A stretch of 64,000 nt of DNA from Oceanimonas pelagia (GCF_030849025.1 NZ_CP118224.1:1720001-1784000); one strand, 5' to 3'; shown: positions 25,964-37,852, numbered from the stretch's first letter. Notes: generated by a model from the letters alone, not told the origin. A program made the numbers and translations.

Positions 25964-26464
25964 ATGGGTATGTCACTCAGACTGAAACAATTTCTCGATC
26001 AGCGCCACGTCCCTTACGCCATGGTGCATCATCCTTACGCCGAGGGGGCGGCCCAGAGTGCCATTGCCAGCCATGTGCCCCTGGCGCAAATGGCCAAGGC
26101 CGTGATGCTGGAAGATGCCAATGGCAGGGCCATGATGGCCATCATTCCCGCGGCGGATCGCATTGACATGCGCCGGCTGAGTTATCTGGTGCACGATGAA
26201 ATGCAACTGGCACCGGAGCACCACCTGGACAACTGGTTTGATGATTGCGATCCCGGCGCCATTCCCGCCTTGGGGGATGCCTATGCGGTGGACACCCTGG
26301 TGGACGACGAGTTGCTGGGCATGGCCGACATCTATCTGGAAAGCGGCGATCACCGGGACCTGGTGCATCTCAGCGGCGAGGATTACCGCCGGCTGGCAAG
26401 CCACTGGAAACACGGTCAGTTCAGCCGCAAGCCGGATCCCTGGAGCCGGGTTGAACGAATGTAA
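25964..26464 (+). CDS. YbaK/EbsC-family aminoacyl-tRNA deacylase-like protein
   Basis: 166 residues. The frame has the YbaK/ProX editing-domain layout: an N-terminal helix (LKQFLDQRHVPYAMVHHP), AAQSAIASHVPLAQMAKAVMLED with the conserved Lys, then IPAADRIDMRRL and a C-terminal GD-Y-VD-L region. These proteins hydrolyse mischarged aminoacyl-tRNAs; the specificity here is unknown. The ATG at 25964 follows GGGAGG by 5 bases; the upstream frame to 25820 is rejected because it crosses the promoter and hairpin. Convergent with sucD, with a shared terminator. Confidence 0.85.
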   Translation: MGMSLRLKQFLDQRHVPYAMVHHPYAEGAAQSAIASHVPLAQMAKAVMLEDANGRAMMAIIPAADRIDMRRLSYLVHDEMQLAPEHHLDNWFDDCDPGAIPALGDAYAVDTLVDDELLGMADIYLESGDHRDLVHLSGEDYRRLASHWKHGQFSRKPDPWSRVERM

Positions 26465-26484
26465 ACCTGTTCGGAACATAACAA

Positions 26485-26510
26485 AAAGGAGCCTTTCGGC
26501 TCCTTTCTAC
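26485..26510. terminator. Bidirectional terminator between the YbaK-like gene and sucD
   Basis: AAAGGAGCC-TTTC-GGCTCCTTT: a perfect 9-bp stem with A-rich left and T-rich right flanks, so it ends both convergent transcripts, including the long sdh-suc operon. Confidence 0.9.
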
Positions 26511-26537
26511 TTCCAGCTTCGCGCTTCAGGCTTTCTT

Positions 26538-27410
<873 letters not shown>

Positions 27411-27414
27411 GCTG

Positions 27415-28581
27415 TTATTTCCCCTGTGCGGCGTTAACGACCTGAACGGCGGCGTCGGTCAGGCTGGTGGCGGCGATGATGTTAAGGCCGGACTCGGCCA
27501 GCTTGGCGGTGCCGGCTTCGGCATTGTTGCCTTCCAGGCGCACCACCACCGGGACTTTCACGCCTACTTCCTTCACCGCACCGATAATACCTTCGGCGAT
27601 CATGTCGCAACGCACGATGCCGCCGAAGATGTTCACCAGCACCGCTTTCACATTGCTGTCGGAGAGAATGATCTTGAACGCTTCGGTGACCCGTTCCTTG
27701 GTGGCGCCGCCGCCCACGTCCAGGAAGTTGGCGGGAGAGCCGCCGTGCAGGTTGACGATGTCCATGGTACCCATGGCCAGACCGGCACCGTTGACCATGC
27801 AGCCGATGTTGCCGTCCAGCGCCACGTAGTTCAGTTCCCACTTGGCGGCGTGGGCTTCACGGGCGTCGTCCTGGGACGGATCGTGCATCTCGCGCAGCTT
27901 GGGCTGACGGTAGAGGGCGTTGGAGTCGATGTTGATCTTGCCGTCCAGGCAGTGCAGGTTGCCGGCCTCGGTGATCACCAGGGGGTTGATTTCGAGCAGG
28001 GCGAAATCGTAGTCCAGGAACATCTGTCCCAGACCGAGGAAAATTTTGGTGAACTGCTTGATCTGGTCGCCTTTCAGGCCCAGTTTGAAGGCCAGTTCAC
28101 GCCCCTGGTAGGGCTGCGGGCCCACCAGAGGATCGATGGCAGCCTTGTGGATCAGTTCGGGGGTCTCTTCGGCCACCTTTTCTATTTCCACACCGCCTTC
28201 GGTTGATGCCATGAACACCACACGACGGGTACCACGGTCCACGACCGCACCCAGGTAAAGTTCCTTGGCGATGTCGGTGCACGACTCCACCAGGATTTTG
28301 GCCACCGGCTGTCCCTTGGCATCGGTCTGGTAGGTCACCAGGTTCTTGCCCAGCCAGTTTTCCGCAAACTCGCGGATTTCTTCCTTGCTCTTGGCCAGCT
28401 TTACGCCGCCTGCCTTGCCACGGCCACCGGCGTGGACCTGACATTTTACCACCCACATGTCGCCGCCGATTTTGCTGGCCGCTTCTACCGCTTCCTGCGG
28501 GTTGTCACATGCGTAGCCTTCGGACACGGGCAGACCGTATTCGGCGAACAGCTGTTTTGCCTGATATTCATGCAAATTCAT
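27415..28581 (-). CDS. sucC: Succinyl-CoA synthetase beta subunit
   Basis: 388 residues, the E. coli length. ATP-grasp N-terminal domain ([34 protein letters not shown]) and CoA ligase C-terminal domain ([17 protein letters not shown]). The nucleotide-binding subunit of the alpha2-beta2 enzyme. A GC hairpin without a T tail lies in the 69-base gap after sucB (28616-28634) and may be an mRNA processing or stability element. Confidence 0.97.
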   Translation of the reverse strand: MNLHEYQAKQLFAEYGLPVSEGYACDNPQEAVEAASKIGGDMWVVKCQVHAGGRGKAGGVKLAKSKEEIREFAENWLGKNLVTYQTDAKGQPVAKILVESCTDIAKELYLGAVVDRGTRRVVFMASTEGGVEIEKVAEETPELIHKAAIDPLVGPQPYQGRELAFKLGLKGDQIKQFTKIFLGLGQMFLDYDFALLEINPLVITEAGNLHCLDGKINIDSNALYRQPKLREMHDPSQDDAREAHAAKWELNYVALDGNIGCMVNGAGLAMGTMDIVNLHGGSPANFLDVGGGATKERVTEAFKIILSDSNVKAVLVNIFGGIVRCDMIAEGIIGAVKEVGVKVPVVVRLEGNNAEAGTAKLAESGLNIIAATSLTDAAVQVVNAAQGK

Positions 28582-28615
28582 GTTGTGTTTCCGTTGTTGT
28601 TGGGTTCAGGGCATG

Positions 28616-28634
28616 GGGCGGAACCGGTCCGCCC
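28616..28634 (-). other. Hairpin in the sucB-sucC gap
   Basis: GGGCGGA-ACCGG-TCCGCCC, 7-bp stem, no T run on the minus strand. Probably an RNA stability or processing element rather than a terminator, as the downstream genes belong to the same operon. Confidence 0.5.
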
Positions 28635-28650
28635 TCTTGTTATTGTTGAC

Positions 28651-29856
28651 TTACACGTCCAGCAGCAGACGGGTCGGATCTTCCAGCAGTTCCTTGATGG
28701 AGACCAGGAAGCTCACCGACTCGCGGCCGTCGATCAGACGGTGATCGTAAGACAGCGCCAGGTACATCATCGGCAGAATTTCCACCTTGCCATCCACCGC
28801 CATGGGGCGGTCCTGGATCTTGTGCATACCCAGAATGGCACTCTGCGGCGGGTTGATGATGGGCGTGGACATCAAGGATCCGAACACACCGCCGTTGGTG
28901 ATGGTGAAGTTGCCGCCGGACAGCTCGTCCACGGTCAGCTTGCCGTCACGGCCCTTGATGGCCAGCTCCTTGATGCCCTTCTCGATGTCGGCCAGGCTCA
29001 GGCGATCACAGTCGCGCAGTACCGGGGTCACCAGGCCACGGGGGGTGGACACGGCGATGCTGACGTCGAAATAGTTGTGGTAAACGATATCGTCACCGTC
29101 AATGGAGGCATTCACTTCCGGGAAGCGCTTGAGCGACTCCACTACCGCCTTCACATAGAAGGACATGAAGCCCAGACGAATGCCGTGGCGCTTCTCGAAG
29201 ATGTCCTGGTACTGCTTGCGCAGATCCATGATCGGCTTCATGTTGACCTCGTTGAAGGTGGTCAGCATGGCGGTGGTGTTCTTGGCTTCCAGCAGACGCT
29301 CGGCCACACGCTTGCGCAGGCGGGTCATGGGCACGCGCTTCTGGTCACGCTCGCCCGGCGCTACCAGCGGCAGCTCGGTCTTGGCGGCGGCCGGCTTGTC
29401 GGCGGTCTTGGCCTGACCGGCGCCCTTGATGAAGGCTTCCACGTCTTCCTTGGTGATGCGGCCGCCCTTGCCGGAGCCGGACAGCTTGCTCACGTCGATG
29501 TTGTGCTCGGCCACCAGGCGACGTACCGCCGGGCTCAGATCGTCGCTGTCGGCAGCGGCGTCGGCCTTGGCTTCACCATTGCTGGCGGGCTTGTCCTTGG
29601 TTTCCTCGCCGGCCTTGGCACCCTGCTTAAGCTTGCCGATCACCTGCTGACCCAGCACGGTGGCACCGGCGTCTTCCATGATGGCTTCCAGAATACCGGC
29701 CTCGGGGGCCGGCACTTCCAGTACCACCTTGTCGGTTTCAATATCGACGATCACTTCGTCGCGCTCTACGCTGTCGCCGGGCTGTTTGTGCCAGGTGGCG
29801 ATGGTGGCGTCGGCAACGGATTCGGGGAGGTCGGGAACCTTGATTTCGATGCTCAT
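28651..29856 (-). CDS. sucB: 2-oxoglutarate dehydrogenase E2 (dihydrolipoyl succinyltransferase)
   Basis: 401 residues. One lipoyl domain with the lipoylated Lys in [12 protein letters not shown] (about residue 44), a peripheral subunit-binding domain ([14 protein letters not shown], about 112-145) and the catalytic core ending in [13 protein letters not shown] with the active His. It moves the succinyl group to CoA. ATG at 29856 with AAGGA 8 bases upstream; the preceding TTG codon is not needed. 18 bases after the sucA stop. Confidence 0.97.
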   Translation of the reverse strand: MSIEIKVPDLPESVADATIATWHKQPGDSVERDEVIVDIETDKVVLEVPAPEAGILEAIMEDAGATVLGQQVIGKLKQGAKAGEETKDKPASNGEAKADAAADSDDLSPAVRRLVAEHNIDVSKLSGSGKGGRITKEDVEAFIKGAGQAKTADKPAAAKTELPLVAPGERDQKRVPMTRLRKRVAERLLEAKNTTAMLTTFNEVNMKPIMDLRKQYQDIFEKRHGIRLGFMSFYVKAVVESLKRFPEVNASIDGDDIVYHNYFDVSIAVSTPRGLVTPVLRDCDRLSLADIEKGIKELAIKGRDGKLTVDELSGGNFTITNGGVFGSLMSTPIINPPQSAILGMHKIQDRPMAVDGKVEILPMMYLALSYDHRLIDGRESVSFLVSIKELLEDPTRLLLDV

Positions 29857-29874
29857 CAATATGTCCTTAGTGCA

Positions 29875-32688
29875 TTATGCTTTGGTCAGCGTCAGTGCAT
29901 CTTCCACCAACGCCTTTTGTTGTTGTAAGTGAACCGAGGTGTAACCCACCGCCGGAGACGCCGAGGCCTCGCGACCGGCATAGCTCAGTTTGGCGCCTTC
30001 CGGAATGGCGGCCCGGAAATGGTGCTGGCTGCAATACCAGGCGCCCTGGTTCTGCGGCTCTTCCTGGCACCAGACAAAGTCGGTCACGTGCTGGTAATCG
30101 GCCAGAATCGCGGCCACTTCCTCCTGCGGGAAGGGGTACAGTTGTTCGATTCGAATGATGGCCACATCGGTCTGTTCATTCTTGCGACGCGCTTCGAGCA
30201 AATCGTAATACACCTTGCCGGCACAAAGAATCACGCGCTTGACGCCTTTGGGATCCAGATCATCTATTTCGCCGATGGCGTTCTGGAATGTGCCGTTGGC
30301 CAGGGTTTCCAGCTCGGACACCGCCAGCGGATGGCGCAGCAGCGACTTGGGCGTCATCACCACCAGCGGACGACGCATGGGGCGCAGCACCTGGCGACGC
30401 AGCATGTGGAACACCTGGGCCGGGGTGGTGGGCACGCACACCTGCATGTTGTGCTCGGCGCACAGCTGCAGGTAACGCTCCAGACGGGCGCTGGAATGCT
30501 CGGGGCCCTGCCCTTCGTAGCCATGGGGCAGCAGCAGGGTCAGGCCGCACATACGGCCCCACTTCTGCTCACCGGAGCTGAGGAACTGGTCAATCACCAC
30601 CTGGGCACCGTTGGCGAAGTCACCGAACTGGGCTTCCCAGATGGTGAGACCCACCGGCTCGGCGGTGGCATAGCCGTATTCAAAGGCCATGACCGCCTCT
30701 TCGCTCAGCACCGAGTCGTACACCTGAAACTGGCCCTGGTTCTCCGACAGATAGCACAGCGGGGTATACACGCTGGCATCGTTCTGGTTGTGCAGCACCG
30801 CATGACGGTGGAAGAAGGTGCCCCGGCCGGAGTCCTGGCCGGTGAGGCGCACTTCATAACCGTTGTCACACAGGGTGGCGTAGGCCAGGGTTTCGGCAAA
30901 GCCCCAGTCCACCAGCTTCTCGCCCCGGGCCATCAGCTTGCGGTCTTCGTAAATCTTGGCCACCTGACGCTGCAGAGTATGGGTTTCCGGATAGCGCACC
31001 AGTCGCTGACCAAGATCCTTGAGTTTCTCAAGATCGTAGGTGGAGTCGTAGGGCATGTCCCACTCGTGTCCCAGATAGGGAGACCAGTCTACCGAATGCT
31101 TCTGCATCGGCCGCCATTCCTTGACCACACACTCACCGTGATCCAGCGCATCCCGGTATTCGTTGATCATGGTGGTGACCTGCTCTGCCGATACGGTGCC
31201 GTTTTCAATCAGCTTGTCGGCATAGATCTTGCGCGGTGTGGGGTGCTTCTTGATCTTCTGGTACATCAACGGCTGGGTGGCACTCGGCTCGTCGGCCTCG
31301 TTGTGACCGTGGCGGCGGTAGCACACCAGATCGATCACCACGTCGCGACCGAATTCGTTGCGGAAATCCAGCGCCAGCTGAGTCACCTGCACCACGGCTT
31401 CCGGATCGTCGGCATTCACATGGAAGATCGGCGCCTGCACCATTTTGGCGATGTCGGTGCAGTATTCGGTGGAGCGGGTATCGCGCGGATTGGAGGTGGT
31501 AAAGCCCACCTGGTTGTTGATCACGATACGCACGGTGCCGCCCACCCCGTAGCCCCGGGTCAGCGACATGTTGAAGGTTTCCGCCACCACGCCCTGACCG
31601 GCAAAGGCCGAGTCGCCATGAATGGTCACCGGCAGCACCTGACGGCCATCCGGGTTGTCGAGGCGATCCATACGGGCACGCACCGAGCCGATGACCACCG
31701 GGTTGACGATTTCCAGGTGCGACGGGTTGAACGCCAGCGCCAGGTGAACGGGGCCGCCCGGAGTGTCGAAATCGGAGCTGAAGCCCATGTGGTATTTCAC
31801 GTCGCCGGAGCTCTGGGTGTCGTACTTGCCGGCAAAGGCGTCGAACAGGTCTTGCGGACGCTTGCCCAGCACGTTGACCAGCATGTTCAGACGTCCCCGG
31901 TGGGCCATGCCGATCACCACTTCACGGCCGCCCTTTTCACCAAAGCGACGAATGAGCTCCTTGGTCATGGGGATCAGCGCATCGCCCCCTTCCAGGGAGA
32001 AACGCTTGGCGCCCGGGAATTTGGCGCCCAGGTATTTTTCCAGGCCTTCGGCGGCGGTGAGGCTGTCGAGGAAGCGCACCTTGTCTTCGTCGGTGTATTT
32101 GGGCGCGCCCACCACCGGCTCGAGGCGGCTCTGAATCCAGCGTTTTTCCCGGGTGCTGGTGATGTGCATGTATTCCGCGCCCACGGAGCCGCAATAGGTT
32201 TTTTTCAGCGCGGCCACCAGGTCCTTCAGCTTCATGGTCTCGCTGCCGATGGCATAGGAGCCCACATTGAAGGTGGCGTCGAGATCGGCGCCGGTCAGGT
32301 TGTGAAAGGCCGGATCCAGCTCGGCCACCGGCTCGCGGTTCCACAGGTTCAGCGGATCCAGGTTGGCATTCTGATGGCCCCGGAAACGGTAGGCGTTGAT
32401 CAGTTGCAGAACCTTGACTTGCTTGGCGTCGGTGTGGGGATCACTGACCGGGGTGGCATAGCGGGAGGTATCTTTGGCGAGGCGACGAAAATAGTCTCTC
32501 ACCTGAGAGTGAGGCTGATCCTGCACCGGGGCTTCGGCGGATGGCAGGCCGTCGAACACGGCGCGCCACTCTTCGGACACGGAGTCGGGATCGGCCAGAT
32601 AGGCCTCGTACAAGTCTTCTACATAGGTCGCATTGGCACCGGCAAGGTGAGAAGATTCCAGCCAGGCTTGCATTACGCCATTGTGCAT
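29875..32688 (-). CDS. sucA: 2-oxoglutarate dehydrogenase E1 component
   Basis: 937 residues (E. coli 933). N-terminal MQAWLESSHLAGANATYVEDLYE, then the ThDP-binding region with GMAHRGRLNML, GDSAFAGQGVV and NNQVGFTTSNP, and a C-terminal transketolase-like half with GQDSGRGTFFHRHAV and LPHGYEGQGPEHSS. It decarboxylates 2-oxoglutarate and loads the lipoyl group of SucB. The E3 gene (lpdA) is not here. The ATG at 32688 matches the E. coli N-terminus though its ribosome site is weak. Confidence 0.97.
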   Translation of the reverse strand: MHNGVMQAWLESSHLAGANATYVEDLYEAYLADPDSVSEEWRAVFDGLPSAEAPVQDQPHSQVRDYFRRLAKDTSRYATPVSDPHTDAKQVKVLQLINAYRFRGHQNANLDPLNLWNREPVAELDPAFHNLTGADLDATFNVGSYAIGSETMKLKDLVAALKKTYCGSVGAEYMHITSTREKRWIQSRLEPVVGAPKYTDEDKVRFLDSLTAAEGLEKYLGAKFPGAKRFSLEGGDALIPMTKELIRRFGEKGGREVVIGMAHRGRLNMLVNVLGKRPQDLFDAFAGKYDTQSSGDVKYHMGFSSDFDTPGGPVHLALAFNPSHLEIVNPVVIGSVRARMDRLDNPDGRQVLPVTIHGDSAFAGQGVVAETFNMSLTRGYGVGGTVRIVINNQVGFTTSNPRDTRSTEYCTDIAKMVQAPIFHVNADDPEAVVQVTQLALDFRNEFGRDVVIDLVCYRRHGHNEADEPSATQPLMYQKIKKHPTPRKIYADKLIENGTVSAEQVTTMINEYRDALDHGECVVKEWRPMQKHSVDWSPYLGHEWDMPYDSTYDLEKLKDLGQRLVRYPETHTLQRQVAKIYEDRKLMARGEKLVDWGFAETLAYATLCDNGYEVRLTGQDSGRGTFFHRHAVLHNQNDASVYTPLCYLSENQGQFQVYDSVLSEEAVMAFEYGYATAEPVGLTIWEAQFGDFANGAQVVIDQFLSSGEQKWGRMCGLTLLLPHGYEGQGPEHSSARLERYLQLCAEHNMQVCVPTTPAQVFHMLRRQVLRPMRRPLVVMTPKSLLRHPLAVSELETLANGTFQNAIGEIDDLDPKGVKRVILCAGKVYYDLLEARRKNEQTDVAIIRIEQLYPFPQEEVAAILADYQHVTDFVWCQEEPQNQGAWYCSQHHFRAAIPEGAKLSYAGREASASPAVGYTSVHLQQQKALVEDALTLTKA

Positions 32689-32745
32689 CTTTATCCCTTT
32701 GTCACTTCGCGACAGGGCTACTGTCGTTCTGGTCGTCGAGTCAAT

Positions 32746-32763
32746 GCCGCCCTTGCGGGCGGC
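32746..32763 (-). other. Hairpin in the sdhB-sucA gap
   Basis: GCCGCCC-TTGC-GGGCGGC, a perfect 7-bp stem inside the 94-base gap, with no T run. E. coli also has a structured intergenic element between sdhB and sucA; the role here (processing or differential stability) is inference. Confidence 0.5.
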
Positions 32764-32782
32764 AGCTTGTTATTTGGGACGT

Positions 32783-33499
32783 TTATACTGCCCGTTTCAG
32801 CAGCATGGACTTGATGTTGCCAATGGCCTTGGTGGGGTTCAGGCCCTTGGGACACACGTTCACGCAGTTCATGATGCCGTGACAGCGGAATACGCTGAAA
32901 GCGTCATCCAGGTTGGACAAGCGCTCATCGGTGGCGGTATCGCGGCTGTCGATCAGCCAGCGGTAGGCGGCCAGCAGGCCGGCCGGGCCGATGAACTTGT
33001 CCGGATTCCACCAGAAGGACGGGCAGGAGGTGGAGCAGCAGGCACACAGAATGCACTCATACAGTCCATCCAGTTTGGCCCGCTCTTCCGGAGACTGCAG
33101 GCGCTCACGCGCCGGCGGCTGTTTGTCGTCGGCAATGAGGAAGGGCTTGACCTTCTCCCACTGGGTGTAGAACTGGGTCATGTCGACCACCAGGTCGCGC
33201 ACCACCGGCAGGCCCGGCAACGGGCGAATGACAACCTTGTTGTCCTTGCCCAGCAGATCGGACAGCGGGGTGATACAGGCCAGGCCGTTCTTGCCGTTCA
33301 TGTTCAGGCCGTCGGAGCCGCACACGCCTTCGCGGCAGGAGCGACGGAACGCCAGGCTCGGCTCCTGCTCTTTCAGCTGCAGCAGGGCGTCGAGCACCAT
33401 CATGTCGGAGCCTTCGGCAATCTCGAGCCGGTAGTCCTTCATGTAGGGCTTGGCGTCGGTTTCCGGATTGTAGCGATATACGGAAATGGTTACTTGCAT
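32783..33499 (-). CDS. sdhB: Succinate dehydrogenase iron-sulphur subunit
   Basis: 238 residues, exactly the E. coli length. [2Fe-2S] motif SCREGVCGSDG...C, then LCACCSTSCPSFWWNP and CVNVCPKGLNP for the [4Fe-4S] and [3Fe-4S] clusters. It carries electrons from FAD to ubiquinone. The ATG at 33499 has GGAGG 8 bases upstream; an in-frame GTG two codons earlier is less well placed. Confidence 0.97.
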   Translation of the reverse strand: MQVTISVYRYNPETDAKPYMKDYRLEIAEGSDMMVLDALLQLKEQEPSLAFRRSCREGVCGSDGLNMNGKNGLACITPLSDLLGKDNKVVIRPLPGLPVVRDLVVDMTQFYTQWEKVKPFLIADDKQPPARERLQSPEERAKLDGLYECILCACCSTSCPSFWWNPDKFIGPAGLLAAYRWLIDSRDTATDERLSNLDDAFSVFRCHGIMNCVNVCPKGLNPTKAIGNIKSMLLKRAV

Positions 33500-33514
33500 C
33501 TTCACTCCCTCCCC

Positions 33515-35281
33515 TTAGTAGGTCCGCACTTTCGGCGGGAAGGCATCACGAGTCTTGGGCGCCATGTTCACCTCACGGCGGCTCATGGACTCGGTCTCGG
33601 GGTTGTACAACGAGTGGCACAGCCAGTTTTCGTCATCCCGGTCGGGGAAGTCGAAACGGGTGTGGGCACCACGGCTTTCGGTGCGGAAGTTCGCGGCCAC
33701 GGCGGTGGCGTAGGCGGTTTCCATCAGGTTGTCGAGTTCCAGGCACTCGATGCGCTGAGTATTGAAGTCGCGGCTGGTATCATCCAGACGGGCCGACTTC
33801 AGGCGCTCGCGGATTTCCTTGAGTTCAGCCAGACCGGCCGCCATGGCATCCCCTTCCCGGAATACCGAGAAGTTGTTCTGCATGCAGCGCTGCAGGTCTT
33901 TCTTGATCTGCACCGGGTCTTCGCCGGAACGGGTACTTTCCCAGCGGTTGTAGCGGGACAGGGACTCGTCCAGATCGGACTCGGATGCGGCGCGGCTGTC
34001 ACCCAGCTCGTTGAGAGCTTCGGTCAGATGACGACCCACGGCACGGCCGAACACCACCAGGTCGAGCAGCGAGTTGCCGCCCAGGCGGTTGGCGCCGTGT
34101 ACCGACACACAGGCGATTTCGCCCACGGCGAACAGACCTTTCACCGGCACGTCGTTACCGTTGGCGTCCTGCTTCAGGGCCTGACCGTGTACGTTGGTGG
34201 GAATGCCGCCCATCATGTAGTGACAGGTCGGAATCACCGGAATCGGCTCTTTTACCGGATCCACGTGGGCAAAGGTGCGGGACAGCTCGCAGATACCGGG
34301 CAGACGGCTTTCCAGCACTTCCTTGCCCAGGTGATCCAGCTTCAGCTTGATGTGCGGGCCCCAGGGACCATCGCAGCCGCGGCCTTCGCGGATTTCGATC
34401 ATCATGGAACGGGCCACCACGTCACGGCCGGCCAGATCCTTGGCGTTGGGCGCGTAACGCTCCATAAAGCGCTCGCCGTCCTTGTTCAGCAGGTAACCGC
34501 CCTCGCCCCGGCAGCCTTCGGTCACCAGCACGCCGGCGCCGGCGATGCCGGTGGGGTGGAACTGCCACATTTCCATGTCCTGCACCGGCACGCCGGCGCG
34601 CAGCGCCATGCCGACACCGTCGCCGGTGTTGATGTGGGCGTTGGTGGTGGACTGGAAGATACGACCGGCACCGCCGGTGGCCAGAATGGTGGCCTTGGCC
34701 TTGAAGTAAACCACTTCGCCGGTTTCGATGTCGATGGCGGTACAGCCCACCACGTCACCATCCTGGTTCTTCACCAGATCCAGCGCGTACCACTCGGAAA
34801 ACACGGTGGTTTTGTGCTTGACGTTCTGCTGATACAGGGTGTGCAGCAGGGCATGGCCGGTGCGGTCGGACGCCGCCGCAGTACGGGCCGCCTGCTCGCC
34901 GCCGAAGGCCTTGGACTGGCCGCCGAAGGGGCGCTGATACACCTTGCCGTTGTCGAAGCGGGAGAACGGCAGGCCCATTTTTTCCAGCTCGAGGATGGCC
35001 TCGGGGCCGGTCTGACACATAAATTCAATGGCATCCTGGTCACCGATGTAGTCGGAGCCCTTGACGGTGTCGTACATGTGCCATTCCCAGTTATCGTCGT
35101 GGGCATTGCCCAGCGCCACCGTGATGCCGCCCTGGGCAGACACGGTATGGGAACGGGTCGGAAATACCTTGGACAGCAGCGCACAGCTCTTGCCCGATTC
35201 AGCAATCTGAAGGGCGGCGCGCATACCGGCACCGCCGGCGCCGATCACCACGGCGTCGAATTCTCGAATAGCAATAGTCAC
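33515..35281 (-). CDS. sdhA: Succinate dehydrogenase flavoprotein subunit
   Basis: 588 residues, the E. coli length. FAD-binding [15 protein letters not shown], covalent-flavin His in [42 protein letters not shown] and the active Arg region [10 protein letters not shown]. It oxidises succinate to fumarate. The start is a GTG at 35281, one base after the sdhD stop and matching the E. coli N-terminus; an upstream ATG (35302) would overlap sdhD and add seven residues with no counterpart. Confidence 0.97.
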   Translation of the reverse strand: MTIAIREFDAVVIGAGGAGMRAALQIAESGKSCALLSKVFPTRSHTVSAQGGITVALGNAHDDNWEWHMYDTVKGSDYIGDQDAIEFMCQTGPEAILELEKMGLPFSRFDNGKVYQRPFGGQSKAFGGEQAARTAAASDRTGHALLHTLYQQNVKHKTTVFSEWYALDLVKNQDGDVVGCTAIDIETGEVVYFKAKATILATGGAGRIFQSTTNAHINTGDGVGMALRAGVPVQDMEMWQFHPTGIAGAGVLVTEGCRGEGGYLLNKDGERFMERYAPNAKDLAGRDVVARSMMIEIREGRGCDGPWGPHIKLKLDHLGKEVLESRLPGICELSRTFAHVDPVKEPIPVIPTCHYMMGGIPTNVHGQALKQDANGNDVPVKGLFAVGEIACVSVHGANRLGGNSLLDLVVFGRAVGRHLTEALNELGDSRAASESDLDESLSRYNRWESTRSGEDPVQIKKDLQRCMQNNFSVFREGDAMAAGLAELKEIRERLKSARLDDTSRDFNTQRIECLELDNLMETAYATAVAANFRTESRGAHTRFDFPDRDDENWLCHSLYNPETESMSRREVNMAPKTRDAFPPKVRTY

Positions 35282-35282
35282 C

Positions 35283-35627
35283 TTATACACCCCACAAAAC
35301 AACGATACCGGTCAGCAGATAGGACAACAGCAATACCACCACACCAAACTGGGCCAGGCCGCGCCACAGTGCCGGCTTGACGTAATCGGACAGCACCTGC
35401 CAGGCGCCGATCCAGCCGTGCATCAGCACGCTGAACAAGGCCAGCAGCGTAAACACCTTGGTAAAGGTGCGGTCAAAAAAGCCGGTCCACACCTCGAAGG
35501 TGATGTCGTTAAAGGCGATAAAGCCGACCAGATACAGGGTGTACAGGGTCAGAATGACAGCCGTTGCGCGCAGCAGCAGGAAATCGTGCACGCCGCTGCG
35601 GCCGAAAGTTGCAGAATTACTTACCAT
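35283..35627 (-). CDS. sdhD: Succinate dehydrogenase membrane anchor subunit D
   Basis: 114 residues (E. coli 115) with three membrane helices. [21 protein letters not shown] aligns with E. coli, as do [21 protein letters not shown] and [14 protein letters not shown] near the haem/quinone site. It overlaps sdhC by 7 bases and ends one base before the sdhA start. Confidence 0.96.
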   Translation of the reverse strand: MVSNSATFGRSGVHDFLLLRATAVILTLYTLYLVGFIAFNDITFEVWTGFFDRTFTKVFTLLALFSVLMHGWIGAWQVLSDYVKPALWRGLAQFGVVVLLLSYLLTGIVVLWGV

Positions 35628-36019
35628 ACCAGTACCCCCGCCAGCAGTGACAGAACAATGGTCACACCGAATGCCACCTTGGCACTCAGGGCGCCCGATT
35701 CAATCTCTTCGCAATAGCCCAGATCCATGATGAGGTGGCGAATGCCGCCTACAATGTGATAGGCCAGAGCGGTCAGCACACCCCAGAGGATGAAGCCGAC
35801 AAAGAAGCCATCCAGAATCTCCACCACGGCATTGAAGCCCTGCTCGGAAGACAGGGATTCACTGAGCAGCCACAGCAGGATGGCCAGCGCGAACAGGGTG
35901 ATCACGCCGGAAACCCGGTGCAGGATGGATGAGATGGCGGCGACGGGCTGGCGAATAGTCCGTAGGTCGAGGTTTACAGGTCTCTGTTTTTTAGTCACGG
36001 TCTTGCCCACTAGCTCCAT
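35621..36019 (-). CDS. sdhC: Succinate dehydrogenase cytochrome b556 subunit
   Basis: 132 residues (E. coli 129), three helices. [25 protein letters not shown] (quinone-site Ser/Arg) and [19 protein letters not shown] (haem-ligand His) are diagnostic. First gene of the operon. The start is uncertain: ATG at 36019 has no ribosome site, and GTG codons at 36010 or 35998 would shorten the protein by 3 or 7 residues. Divergent from gltA. Confidence 0.95.
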   Translation of the reverse strand: MELVGKTVTKKQRPVNLDLRTIRQPVAAISSILHRVSGVITLFALAILLWLLSESLSSEQGFNAVVEILDGFFVGFILWGVLTALAYHIVGGIRHLIMDLGYCEEIESGALSAKVAFGVTIVLSLLAGVLVW

Positions 36020-36421
36020 GGAGCACGTTAGTTATTGTTTTGACAGACTTTACCCGGATATTTGGACTGTGAGCATGACCGAGAACAAGCTGCGTGGGCT
36101 GTTTCTGCCTGCAAGGTCAGAGTCAGCACCGGCAGTACGACCGCGGCATGGCCACAACTGCGTCCTATACCCTCGGAAAGCCAGTATAAGGAGGGAATCA
36201 ACAAATACAACGAAGCACCTGAATCAATTGCGAATTCTGTAAAGCCGATCGCACAACGGCGTTAACGGCCTGTTGCTGGCTGCGAGTAAAATTGACATTA
36301 CCCCCTGCTTTGTTTTCAATATGCCGGCACCATGAGAAGAGAAAATGCTGAGATATTCAGTTTTTCTGTGTAAAAATGCGCTTACTCGTGGACCTAATTA
36401 TAAAAGCAAAGGAGACGTGCT
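36020..36421. promoter_or_regulatory. Divergent control region of sdhC and gltA
   Basis: About 400 bases with no gene, in the same arrangement as in E. coli. On the plus strand TTGACA (36292-36297) with TTCAAT after a 17-base spacer (36315-36320) is a candidate gltA promoter about 100 bases before the start. I could not point to a CRP or ArcA site with confidence. AAAGGAG at 36409-36415 serves gltA. Confidence 0.5.
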
Positions 36422-37711
36422 ATGGCTGACCAAAAGGCCACTCTGCATCTGCCCGGCAAGGAACCCGTTGAACTTCCTATCGCCTCCGGCACCGCTGGCT
36501 ACGATGTGATCGATATCAGTTCTCTCGGCTCACACGGCTACTTCACCTACGACCCCGGTTTCCTGGCGACGGCTTCCTGTCAGTCCGAGATCACCTACAT
36601 CGACGGTGACAAGGGGATCCTGCTGCACCGCGGCTACCCCATCGAGCAACTGGCCCAGGATGCCAGCTACCTGGAAGTATGCTACCTGCTGCTGTACGGC
36701 GAGGCTCCCACTGCCAAGCAATATGAGCAGTTCAGACGCGATATCATGCGCCATACCATGGTGCACGAGCAGCTGTCTTCCTTCTTTAAGGGCTACCGCC
36801 GCGACGCTCACCCCATGGCCATTGTGTGTGGTGTGATCGCCGGCCTGTCGGCCTTCTATCACGACCCCATGGACATCAATGATCCGGTGCACCGCGAACT
36901 GGCCGCCCAGCGCCTGATCGCCAAAATGCCGACCATCGCCGCCATGGCCTATAAATATTCCGTGGGTCAGCCGTTCGTGTATCCGCGCAACGACCTGAGC
37001 TACGCCGGCAACTTCCTGCAAATGATGTTTGCCGTGCCCTGCGAAGACTACAAGGTCAACCCGGTGGTGGAAAAAGCCATGGACCGCATCTTTACCCTGC
37101 ATGCGGATCATGAGCAGAACGCCTCCACCTCTACCGTGCGTCTGGCCGGCTCCAGCGGCGCCAACCCGTTTGCCTGCATCGCGGCCGGCATCGCTTCCCT
37201 GTGGGGACCGGCCCACGGCGGCGCCAACGAGGCCTGCCTGCTGATGCTGGAAGAAATCGGCTCGGTGGACCGCATTCCCGAATTTATCGAACGCGCCAAG
37301 GACAAGGACGATCCCTTCCGCCTGATGGGCTTCGGTCACCGGGTTTACAAGAACTTCGATCCGCGCGCCAAGGTGATGCGCGAAACCTGTCACGAAGTGC
37401 TGGACGATCTCAAGATCGAGGATCCGCTGCTGGACGTGGCCATGGAGCTGGAACGCATTGCGCTGTCCGACGAATACTTCGTGGAGCGCAAGCTGTATCC
37501 GAACGTGGACTTCTACTCCGGTATCATTCTGAAGGCCATCGGCATTCCCACCAGCATGTTCACCGTGATCTTCGCCCTGGCCCGTACCGTGGGCTGGATG
37601 TCGCACTGGAACGAAATGATGTCCGATCCCAAGCAGAAGATCGGCCGTCCGCGCCAACTGTACACCGGCGCCGCCGAGCGCGAGTTCAAAACTCAGGTTG
37701 CCGACAAGTAA
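36422..37711 (+). CDS. gltA: Citrate synthase, type II
   Basis: 429 residues (E. coli 427). N-terminal domain with [15 protein letters not shown], then the catalytic groups in [26 protein letters not shown] and VDFYSGIIL. The type II hexameric form of Gram-negatives is allosterically inhibited by NADH. It condenses oxaloacetate and acetyl-CoA. Strong terminator follows. Confidence 0.98.
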   Translation: MADQKATLHLPGKEPVELPIASGTAGYDVIDISSLGSHGYFTYDPGFLATASCQSEITYIDGDKGILLHRGYPIEQLAQDASYLEVCYLLLYGEAPTAKQYEQFRRDIMRHTMVHEQLSSFFKGYRRDAHPMAIVCGVIAGLSAFYHDPMDINDPVHRELAAQRLIAKMPTIAAMAYKYSVGQPFVYPRNDLSYAGNFLQMMFAVPCEDYKVNPVVEKAMDRIFTLHADHEQNASTSTVRLAGSSGANPFACIAAGIASLWGPAHGGANEACLLMLEEIGSVDRIPEFIERAKDKDDPFRLMGFGHRVYKNFDPRAKVMRETCHEVLDDLKIEDPLLDVAMELERIALSDEYFVERKLYPNVDFYSGIILKAIGIPTSMFTVIFALARTVGWMSHWNEMMSDPKQKIGRPRQLYTGAAEREFKTQVADK

Positions 37712-37732
37712 CACCGTATTACCCTGCACCAA

Positions 37733-37756
37733 GGCCGGCATATGCCGGCCTTTTTT
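37733..37756 (+). terminator. Terminator of gltA
   Basis: GGCCGGC-ATAT-GCCGGCC followed by six T, starting 21 bases after the gltA stop. Confidence 0.92.
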
Positions 37757-37814
37757 GTGGCTGCTGCCCATATACGCCCCCCCCCATCCATCAGCCACAT
37801 GGGGGCGCGCAAAC

Positions 37815-37839
37815 AAAAAAGGCGCCGAAGCGCCTTTTT
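37815..37839. terminator. Terminator of fbp (bidirectional)
   Basis: AAAAAAGGCGC-CGAA-GCGCCTTTTT: short GC stem with A and T flanks, 13 bases after the fbp stop on the minus strand. Confidence 0.85.
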
Positions 37840-37852
37840 GTTGCCGGTGCGA

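Noticed and set aside
29929-32814. A 961-codon open frame opposite sucA
   Set aside because: It is the antisense shadow of a well-supported sucA; its translation is His/Gly/Val-rich with no domain, as expected from the complement of GC-rich coding DNA.
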